Part shown: in pieces, positions 1 to 8,605 of the stretch | Position numbering within the stretch: position 1 is the stretch's first letter | Layout of the letters: the number at the start of each line of letters is the position of its first letter | Source: Caenorhabditis elegans | Lineage: Eukaryota; Nematoda; Chromadorea; Rhabditida; Rhabditidae | Direction of reading: 5' to 3' | Assembly: GCF_000002985.6 (NCBI RefSeq) | Contig: NC_003283.11 | Location: 18,787,501-18,851,500, forward strand | Length of the DNA: 64,000 bases | Position numbers and translations under genes: made by a program | Notes under the pieces: generated by a model | Seen by the model: only the letters and a program-made list of their open reading frames with translations | The model's database searches: none | Told to the model about the DNA's origin: nothing

Positions 1-242
1 CCTAAAATATCCAGAAATTAAAAAAAAATTCAATAAATCAGAATTTTTAGTCGGAAAATTCAAAAAATATCCAATTTTTCCCTCAATTTTATCCCTCCAA
101 ACTATTGCGAAATCCTCCACAATATTGGTTTCCAGGCGGCAATTTTTTCGTTGTCGCCTATTTCTCTCTGATTCTAGTTTGCTTTCGTAAACTTTTTCTC
201 CTAAAAATGACGAATTTCACGACTCTGACTCATAACCTTTTC

Positions 243-276
243 TGATAAGGAAATGCCAATTTTTCCATATAAAAAC
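243..276 (+). promoter_or_regulatory. GATA site and TATA box of the first gene
   Basis: A TGATAA motif, the consensus for nematode intestinal GATA factors, lies near 243-248. An ATATAAAA TATA-like element lies near 268-276, about 30-40 bases before the ATG at 306. The spacing suits a core promoter. Intestinal expression is an inference from the GATA site only. Confidence 0.5.
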
Positions 277-305
277 CCCGAAAAATCATCATTTTCCACT
301 AAAAA

Positions 306-2117
306 ATGCTCCAAAAATTCGGTAAAAACCAGCTCGCCGAGCACACAATGTCCCACCTGAAAACCTGGAAAATTCTAGTTAAAAGCTTGCATTTACCTGC
401 TGAAAATTCTGAAAATTTGAATTTTCCTGACCAAGATTTTGATATTTTCCTGCCATATTCATTGAATAAGAAGCGACGTTGGGAGATGGATTTTATGGCG
501 GAAATTCAAAAAATTCAGTCAACTTCTTCAGAAAATTTAACGGTCCTATTTTTGGAACGGACATGTACTGGGCCTTATCAGTATTTACGTGAGTTTGAAT
601 TTTTTGGAATTTTGCTACATTTAACTTAGAAATAATGTGTTTTATGCTTTCCAAGTTGCATTTTGAAAAATTAAAAAATATTGATTTTGAGCCAAGTTAC
701 GATGGGGGACGAGTTTTGGGCTTCTAGGCCACCAACTTAATATAGCTGTAACTTGGCGGAAAATTGACGGATTTTGCTGAAAATTTGTTTAAAATAAGTT
801 TCCTTTTTTTTGAATACGCAAAGAACTTGATTTTTCCAAAAAAAAAAATTGTTTTCGAATTTTTATGATAAAAAAAAATTTTTTTTTTCAAAATCAATTT
901 GTTTTATTTTAACTTTTAATACAAAATAACTACCATTTACTTTAATTTTATGTGTTTTTGAAAAATTGAAAAATATTGATTTTGAGCCAAGTTACAGTTG
1001 GGGACGAGTTTTGGGTTTCTAGGCCACCAACTTTAAAATTGCTGTAACTTTGCTGAAAACTGACGAAATTTACTGAAAACTTGGCATAACATTTAACTTT
1101 TGATATTTTCTAAAAATTGCACCAGAACTTTACAAAAATTACAGAATTTTTTTTTTAATTTTAAATTTTCAATATATATTTCATAAATTTTTTCAGAATT
1201 CAGTTTTCATCATACTTCTAATTTTTAGCGGAATCCCTTCAACTTCCACCAAATTACAGCAATTTTAATGTTGGTGGCCTAGAAACCCTGAACTCGTCCC
1301 CACCCATAACTTGGCTTAAACTAGACATTTTTGAAAATTTCAAAAACCAGTAATTATTCTAAATTTTCAGGCTACCTAGAAACCACCCTCCTTGGACAAT
1401 TCAGAATCCGTGCTGTGCATTCAATTTCTGAGGATCATTTTTATAGAAAAACGGAGATCAATTCGATTTTCGGGCAAGATTTTCAGAATTTCTCAGAGAA
1501 AATGCAAGAAATCTCTGAAAATCTTGAAAATTCTGGAATTGTGGCCTACAATTTCATTGAGCCACCGGAAAATTTTATGAAAATTTTTGCGAAAAAGTGC
1601 ATCAGCAAGAAGAATATGGATTGTGAGTTTTGGCATTTTTAGTTGAAATTTTCGAAAATTCCAGAAAATTTTATAAAATTTTGGAGAACATTTCCAAAAA
1701 TCTGAAACATTTTAGGATTTTCGGAAAAGGGGGAAAAATTCTTTAAAACTTCTAAAATTTCCAAAAAAATATTTTTTCATTTTAGGAATTTTTTTAAAAA
1801 TTAAAGAAAACTCCTAAAACGTCTAGAAAAATCCCGTAAAATTTTGGAATAATTGCAGCACCCTACACATCCGGATGGATTCGAAAACGGCGCCAAAAAG
1901 AGATCAGAAAATATTTGAAATTTTATGAAGTTATCGATTTTTTGGATGAAAATTTCGAGGAGTTCGGACACGAATTTTCAGAAAATAATGAATTGTTCGC
2001 TGAAACTCCACGTCAAAAATGGTAACTGGTCTAAAATTTTTTCCAAACAAAGTATAGATTTTCAGGTACAAATTGGAGGATCATCTTGTAGAAAATCGGG
2101 TTAAAAATCGAGCATAA
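306..2117 (+). CDS. unrecognised four-exon protein, about 249 aa
   Basis: I do not recognise the family. Exons are 306-588, 1371-1622, 1859-2021 and 2066-2117. All donors are GT, the acceptors are TTTTCAG or TTGCAG types, and phases close to a TAA with AATAAA-like signals just after it. The start is the first ATG after the TATA box. The protein has no signal peptide or membrane segment. It is rich in Glu, Asn, Phe and Lys, with a basic patch (WIRKRRQKE) at the start of exon 3. It looks soluble, and no catalytic motif stands out. Intron 1 holds an inverted repeat element. It could be a lineage-specific gene or a divergent member of a known family. The consistent splice phases argue that it is real. 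Confidence 0.6.
681..1319. repeat. inverted and direct repeat in intron 1
   Basis: A block of about 100 bases containing GGGGACGAGTTTTGGG and CTAGGCCACCAACTT occurs at about 681-782, again in the same direction at about 972-1080, and reverse-complemented at about 1222-1319. The outer copies can fold on each other, so this looks like a small foldback element with one extra internal copy. No coding potential was seen. Confidence 0.7.
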
Positions 2118-2609
2118 TTAATTTATTCTGAAAATAAAATAATTTTAAATTAACATTTTCCAGAAAATCTTCCCATTTTACATGAACTATATAGGTTTTA
2201 AAAACATTTCCGGAATTCCATAATTTTTACTTTTGTCTTTTTGTGCCTGTGAAAATTGGAATTCGACACAAAAACCTCTCTAGCGCGGCTTAAATTTACT
2301 TTTTTGGGATGAAAAAAATCGCAAAAAATTTTCCCGTGGTGGAGAGTTGAACTCACGTTGGTGTACGTAGAAGTTTGACAGTAAAAATTTTTTTCAGCGG
2401 GAGGTTGTCCAAGACTCGGGGTTCAATGCTCTGTTGAATCAGATGAACCTATCAGGGTGGCCGTTGAGGTATGTAACATGTACAGTGGGCCTTGAGGGTT
2501 TTTGTGAAATTTTTCATGAAAAACTAGTATCGGCATCGGATTCAGCTAAGGCTCGCGCCGGCCTCACGGCGTCACTCAAGTCGCATGTGTCCGATGTATA
2601 TGTATAGTG

Positions 2610-2936
2610 CGGTAGAATTTTCCTGAATTTCTAAAAAAATGTCTGAATTTCTAGAATTTTTCCTGAACTCTTAGAATTTTTCCTGAGCTTCTAGAATTTT
2701 TTCTGAATTTCTAAAATTTTTCCTGAACTTCTGGAATTTTTCCTGAGCTTCTAGAATTTTTTCCGAATTTCTAGAATTTTTTCTGATTTTCTAGAATTTT
2801 CCTGAATTTCTAAAATTTTTCCTGAACTTCTGGAATTTTTCCTGAGCTTCTAGAATTTTTTCCGAATTTCTAGAATTTTTTCTGATTTTCTAGAATTTTC
2901 CTGAATTTCTAAAAAAATGTCTGAATTTCTAGAATT
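2610..2936. repeat. TTCTAGAA-type minisatellite, block 1
   Basis: About seventeen units of 17-20 bases resemble CTAGAATTTTTCCTGAATTT, with variants TCTGGAA, TCCGAA and CTGATTTT. Successive variants form a higher-order unit of about 115 bases that also occurs at 4749-4864. TTCTAGAA matches the TTCnnGAA core of heat-shock elements. Confidence 0.85.
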
Positions 2937-3438
2937 GGTGGCCGTTGAGGTATGTAACATGTACAGTGGGCCTTGAGGGTTTTTGTGAAATTTTTCATGA
3001 AAAACTAGTATCGGCATCGGATTCAGCTAAAATCTCGGAAGGTCCCACTTTCAACTTTTTTCTGATTAAGTCTCAATTGTTGAGAGGTTTTTTGGTAGGT
3101 CGAATCCAATTCTAGCATACACTTTTTACGATAAGTGAGTTTAGAAACTTCAAATCTTTTGAATTTGATTTTTTGTTTTTTAGAGGAGATGTTCTTGCTG
3201 TCGTATGTCATGTTGGAGAATACGCAGAAGAATAACTTTTTTTAGAAATTCTTTTGTCGCATTTGAATTGTCATAATGTGATTTTCAAACATAAAATAAT
3301 GTTACCTCTCATTTTCAGCAAAATAAAATTACCAAACGGGACCTGAGCCTATAATTTCACGTTTTTCAAAATTTCATAATATCAATTTCCAGTAAATGTT
3401 TGCTTTTCTAAAATGATTCATTCCTTATCTCCCACTGT

Positions 3439-3446
3439 CTGCGTCT
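3439..3446 (+). promoter_or_regulatory. CTGCGTCT promoter motif, NHR-A
   Basis: CTGCGTCT lies about 118 bases before the ATG of NHR gene A in the sense orientation. The same octamer lies in sense orientation upstream of three other genes in the window (13510, 21325, 51493). Confidence 0.45.
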
Positions 3447-3563
3447 ATGTGCTCTCTAATATTTGCTCTAGTTTGCTCCGATTCGCTCCGATTTTTTGCG
3501 GTTTTTGATTTTTCTTCAATCATTTTGAAAATTTTTCAAAAATTTTGAAAATAAATTTTCAAC

Positions 3564-6500
3564 ATGAACATCCCTTGTGCTACTTTGCAACTCAACTATA
3601 CACCAGATAAATGTGAAATTTGTCAAAAAACCGGTCACGGACACCATTTTGGCTTGGAAACTTGTCGGGCATGCGCCGCATTTTTCCGGTGAGTTCTAGC
3701 GTAATTTCGGAGCATCGTACTGGAAATTTTTTGCAGACGTACAGTAGTTTTGAATCGGAAATACAAATGTGCTCAGAAATCTGGAAAATGTGATGTTGGA
3801 GCGGAGAAGGCTACTTGCAAATTTTGTAGATATAAAAAGTGTATAGACTTAGGAATGACTACTGATAGTGAGTTTTTTCTATTTTTTTAATTAAAAATAA
3901 GAACTCTTAAAGCTAAATGGCGAAAAAATTCGAGTTATTCGCAAAATTTCCGAAATTTTGACACCCATATTGACTATATTCCTGAAATTTTGGTTTTTCG
4001 GGCCGAAATAGGTCGATTTTAGACCGAGATTGTCATTTTTTGAAATTCTATACAGAACCCTAAAATTCTAAAAACCTAATACTGCTTAAATTTATAAACT
4101 TTTGAATTCGGGCCGTTTCAGGCAGAAATAGGCCAAACTTAGGCTTAAACTGAAAATTTTTTTAAAAAAGTCTCATCAGTTGCCCAATTTGGCATTTTTG
4201 AAAAATACTTGGAACAATTCTAACAACAAATTCGAAATATACACAAAATTTCTAAATTTTTAACACCCATATTGACTATATTCCAAAAATTTGAATTTTC
4301 GGGCCAAAATAGGCCGAGTTAGGCCAAAAAATTAAAATTTCGAAATATAGTGAATATGGGTGTCAAATTTTAGCGAATTTTATAGAGAATCTGATTTTCA
4401 TTAAGAAAGATCAAAAAAAGCACAATATTTCTTAAAATAAGCCAAAACCGGCCGAATTTTGGCCCGAAAAAAGTAATTTTCAAAATAGTATCGTAATTTT
4501 AGATGTCCGTGCTGAAGATATTACTGAACAAGAACCGGCGTCATCACATTTACCAGAAGCTCAGATTTTGTATACGATTAGCTCAAAATCACGTGGTTCA
4601 AGCCTTTTGGTTGATGTAAATGCAGTTTTACGTAAAAGCAAAGCAATTATGGAAGATGTATGTTCATTTTGAGAAGATTTTGAATTTTCCCTGAATTTCC
4701 TGAATTTCACCTGAATTTCTAGAATTTTTTTCTGAATTTCTAGAATTTTTCCTGAACTTCTGGAATTTTTCCTGAGCTTCTAGAATTTTTTCCGAATTTC
4801 TAGAATTTTTTCTGATTTTCTAGAATTTTCCTGAATTTCTAAAAAAATGTCTGAATTTCTAGAATTTTTCTTGAACTCTAAGAATTTTTCCTGAGCTTCT
4901 AGAATTTTTTTCTGAATTTCTAGAATTTTTCCTGAACTTCTGGAATTTTTCCTGAGCTTCTAGAATTTTTTCCGAATTTCTAGAATTTTTTTCTGATTTT
5001 CTAGAATTTTCCTGATTTTCTAAAAAAAATTTCTGAATTTCTAGAATTTTTCCTAAACTTCTAGAATTTTTCCTGAGCTTTTAGAATTTTTTCCGAATTT
5101 CTAGAATTTTTCCCAAAGTTCCAGAATTTTTTTCTAAATTTCTAGAATTTTTCCTGAACTTCTAGAATTTGTCCTGTGCTTCTAGAATGTTTTCCGAATT
5201 TCTAGAATTTTTCAAAAAACTTCTGGGATTTTTCCTGAATTTCTAAAGTTTTCCCTGAATTTCTAGAATTTTTAAAAAAATTTCTGGCATTTTTCTTGAA
5301 CTTCTAAAATTTTTTCTGATTTTCTATAATTTTTTTCTGAATTTCTAGAATTTTTCTGAATTTCTAGAATTGTTTCTGAATTTCTAGAATTGTTTCTGAA
5401 TTTCTATAAGTTTTTGTGAATTTCTAGAATTTTTAATGAATTTTTAGAATTTTTTTAAAAATTTCTAGATTTTTTAAAAACATTCCTGTGATTTTTCAGA
5501 AGTTTTAGAATTTTTAAAAAAAATTCTAGATTTTGCTGAAATTTTCTAGGATTGTATTAAGGATTTTTCGGAAATTAAAAAAAAAATTTTTGATTTTCTG
5601 CTTGACAGTTTTCAGTTTTTTTCAATTTTTTTCAGAACCACAATTTCTACGTGGCTCCAGATTTAAATCCACTCCAAATGATGGTAGAGTCCCTTCACAA
5701 AATCCGATCGAAACAGTCAGGGTCCCCAGAATTTTTTACCACTATCAAGTTTGGCAGAAAGTTCCAATGGTGGGCTGAGCAGCTGGAAGACACGGCCACG
5801 TGGCTTATGAACTGCCGGGAGTTTAGAGGGCTCCCAATTCATGAAAAGGTAGTGTTGATTAGGCTTAGGCTTGGGCTTAGATTTAGGCTTAGCCTTAAAA
5901 AAGTTACTCAATTTCCAGCTTGCAATTTTCAAAATAGTGTGGGCAGTTTGGCGGAGATTCGAGAGGTACACAATGTCTGCTGAAGTTTTCGGACAAAAAT
6001 GTTATGATGAAAAAGTAGGCAGGAGTCTTACCTAAATCAAAATTCTAAAAAAATTTATTCCAGATTCTTCTGCATTCCCATAAGTTTGCAGCAAGATTTG
6101 GGAGCTATTGCGTTGATTATTCACATGTATGGAGCCAGGGTCCGCACACTTTTGAGAAGTAAGCCCTGATACTAAGAATATTGAATTTGCCATGAAATTT
6201 CCAAAATTTTGACACCCATATTGACTATTTTTATGCTATCTTGTACGGAAGGTTATTTTAAAAAATTTCAAAATTTAAACAAAAGCTGTTTTTTTTTCAA
6301 AGATTCAAAAGTACGGCAAAATAGTAATAGTAATAGAGCCTAATAGTAAATCCCCACCTAAATTTTTTTAGTCTTTTTCTCCATTTTCGGCCTAAAAAAA
6401 CCAAAATGGGTATCAAAAGCTTCCAAATTTTACTTAGAATCCATATTTCCTACTACAAATTCAACATTTTCAGTGTATTCGGTGGAAAAATGATCCGATA

Positions 6501-7239
6501 CTTTGACATAATCGTGAAGCCATACCTGGAACTTAATCTCTCTGAAACTGAAGTCACCTATATTTTATGTCAAATCGTCTGGAATTATGGCTTTAGGCCA
6601 CTTTCAGGCCTGAAAACAGATTTTTCGGAATATAGTCAATATGGGTGTCAAAATTTCGGAAATTTTGTGTAGATCTCGAATTTTTACCTTGAAATCACTC
6701 AAAATGCTCTAAAAATATGCAAAACACCAATTTTGTCATACTCTTCAAAATTTTTAGTTTTCAGCTTTATTTTCAGCCCAAAAGACCCATTATTGGTGTC
6801 AAAATGCTCCAAATTTTACGTAGAATCCAAATTTCTTACTGAAAAATTCAATTTTTTCAGTGTATTCGGTGGAAAAATGATCAGATATTTTGACATAATC
6901 GTGAAGCCATACCTGGAACTTAATCTCTCTGAAACTGAAGTCACCTATATTTTATGTCAAATCGTCTGGAATTATGCAGGAAGACGGCTTCAAGGACAAA
7001 CCCAAGCGGCTGGAGAACGATTTTTAGAGGAAATTTCCAATAATTTGCATAGTTACTATGAAGAAGCTGCTAGAAAAGAGGAAAATCCGAAAAACTATGC
7101 GTCAAGGCTTACGAAAATGATGCAAATTGTCAATGAAATGTTGAAAATGCAGCTGAAACAGGAAACTGACATGGACTTGGCGCTTTTGTTTGATATGTTC
7201 AATATTTCGTTTACCGAGCCCGAGTTTTTCAGGGTTTGA
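3564..7239 (+). CDS. nuclear hormone receptor A (divergent nematode NHR)
   Basis: This is a ligand-regulated transcription factor of the expanded nematode NHR class. Exons are 3564-3688, 3737-3867, 4503-4657, 5636-5848, 5919-6014, 6064-6158 and 6861-7239, giving about 394 aa ending EPEFFRV. Zinc finger 1 is CEIC...CRAC, followed by AAFFRR. Finger 2 has four cysteines (KYKC, GKC, ATCKFC). The hinge is short. The ligand-binding domain begins near HYF/NPLQ-like sequence in exon 4 (KFQWWAEQLEDTATWL) and ends in helix 11/12 sequence. Intron 3 is filled by a minisatellite and intron 4 has telomere-like repeats. Intron 6 contains a truncated copy of the start of the last exon. The last exon lies partly in a tract nearly identical to NHR gene B, which lies tail to tail with it. 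The domains look functional. Confidence 0.9.
3955..4373. repeat. GGCC foldback element in NHR-A intron 2
   Basis: The element starts with ACACCCATATTGACTATATT and ends with its near reverse complement (ATAGTGAATATGGGTGTC) near 4340-4373. Between them are repeated GGCCGAAATAGGCC and GGCCGTTTCAGGC words and one further internal copy of the end sequence near 4260. This is the inner module of the foldback family seen throughout the window. Confidence 0.7.
4683..5560. repeat. TTCTAGAA-type minisatellite, block 2, in NHR-A intron 3
   Basis: About 45 units of 17-21 bases, closest to consensus at the left and progressively degenerate to the right. The segment near 4749-4864 repeats block 1 (about 2821-2934) almost base for base, including the odd AAAAAAATGTCTG unit. 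The blocks therefore share a recent common source. Confidence 0.85.
5859..5896 (+). repeat. degenerate telomere-type repeats (TTAGGC)
   Basis: Five or six units of TTAGGC or one-base variants (TTGGGC, TTTAGGC) begin just after the donor of exon 4. TTAGGC is the nematode telomere unit. The equivalent intron of NHR-B carries the same repeat on the opposite strand. Confidence 0.75.
6474..6589 (+). pseudogene. truncated copy of the NHR-A last exon
   Basis: After a TTTTCAG acceptor, this segment encodes the first 38 residues of the last exon (VFGGKMIRYF to IVWNY) with two silent differences from the real exon at 6861. It then breaks off after AATTATG with no splice donor and runs into GGCC repeat sequence. 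It may be the original exon start left behind when the downstream copy was installed. Splicing into it would truncate the receptor. Confidence 0.8.
6602..7140 (+). repeat. inverted near-identical tract, copy 1 (NHR-A)
   Basis: This is about 540 bases of intron plus last exon, almost identical to the reverse complement of 8705-9243 in NHR-B. Identity stops abruptly inside the exon after the VNEML codons and begins in a GGCC repeat. Outside the tract the genes are clearly diverged paralogues. Confidence 0.85.
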
Positions 7240-7639
7240 GGGGAATTTTATAGTAAAAAAGCAATGAAATCTTTAATTTCTAATGGAAACAGCATTTACA
7301 AAAAATTTCAGGAAAATTCCAGAAATTTTCAGACATTTCTAGCAAGTTTCAGCTCTGAAAACCTGGAAAAACTTTCAAAAACTTTGAAGAAAATTCACAA
7401 ATTTTAAGAAAAATTTCATATAAATTTCAGAGATTCGGAATTTTTTTTTGAAAATTTCAGAAAATTGCAGAAATTCAGAAAATGTTCCGGAAAAATATTT
7501 CAAAAAAAAACTCACAAACTTTCATAGACTATTTTCTGGAAAATTGATTTTCAGGCCTAGTATTGGCCTAAAACGGCTTACTTCAGCTTGAAAAGTCAAT
7601 TTTTCGGAAACTTAAAATTACAGTCAACATTGAAATTAA

Positions 7640-8484
7640 ATTTCCAAAATACGACACCCATATTGACTACATTCTGAAAAATTACTTTCAGGCCTAGAAT
7701 TGGCCTGGAAGCGGCCTATTTCGGCCTGAAAGTTACCTTTTTCGGAAGTCCGGAAGAAAGTTACCAATTTGACACAACGTTGTGAAAATATTGATTTCGG
7801 GCCTAGAATTTGGCTTGAAACGGCCTATTTCGGTTCAGGTAGACTATTGTCGTCGAAGAATTGGATCGTTTTCGGGCCGAATACACTGAAAAATCAGACT
7901 GATGTGGAGAATTTAGAACGTTACACAGAAATTCTAACAAATTATGATCCATATTGGCTACTTTCTGAAAAGTTAGTATTCAGGCCTGTTTTTGCCCTAG
8001 AACGGCCCGTTTCGGCCCAGAAGTAAATTTTTAGGTCATCAGTAGCAAAATAGATGTGTACATAACATTTCCCAAAATGCGACGCCCATGTTAGCTATAT
8101 TCTAAAAACGTAACAATCAGGCCTAGAATTGGCCTGAAAACGGCCTATTTTGGACTGAAAAGTGAATTTTCGGAAGATTAGCATAAAAAATAGAAAGGTG
8201 CATAGCACTCCTCAAAATTTTAAACATATATTGGCTATTTTCAGGAAAAGTGAATATCAGGCCTAGAATTGGCCTGACAACGGCCCATTTCGGACTGAAA
8301 AGTGGATTTTTCGAAGATCAGCATAAAAATAGAAATGTGCATAGCACTCCTCAAAATTTTAAACCTATACTGGGTATTTTCAAGAAGTTTGACAATCAGG
8401 CCTAAACTTGGCCTGAAAACGGCCCAGTTTGGCTTAAACACTAAAATTTTCAGATCATAGTCAATATGGGTGTCAAAATTTTGG
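7640..8484. repeat. GGCC repeat array between NHR-A and NHR-B
   Basis: The intergenic gap holds a run of units of about 150 bases, each with GGCCTAGAATTGGCCTGAAA-like and CGGCCTATTTCGG-like words. It is bounded by GACACCCATATTGACTA at 7650 and its inverse near 8455-8484. Successive units near 8100-8400 share the words GCATAGCACTCCTCAAAATT and so arose by tandem duplication. No gene was seen. Confidence 0.7.
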
Positions 8485-8605
8485 AAATTTCACGCCAAAT
8501 TTGAATTTTTTAGTTTCAAGTCCACTTATGTGTGTTACAAAATTCTAAAATAACTTCACAATTTCACACAAAATATCAAACGATTTATTTTCGTTATTTT
8601 TCCAC

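Larger units (their letters stand above)
2118..3563. other. intergenic stretch with Helitron-like minisatellite block
   Basis: There is no credible gene here. Bases 2360-2600 hold GC-richer unique sequence. A 90-95 bp segment beginning GGTGGCCGTTGAGGTATG appears at about 2456-2548 and again at about 2936-3030 as a direct repeat, and these copies bracket a minisatellite. The rest is AT-rich sequence leading to the promoter of NHR gene A. Confidence 0.6.

Noticed and set aside
2610..5560. CRISPR-like array
   Set aside because: Units of 17-20 bases with no constant spacers in a eukaryotic intron-rich context. It is a minisatellite.
7769..8441. Open frames in the gap between the two NHR genes
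   Set aside because: They run through GGCC repeat units and share peptide words with frames from other copies of the same repeat.
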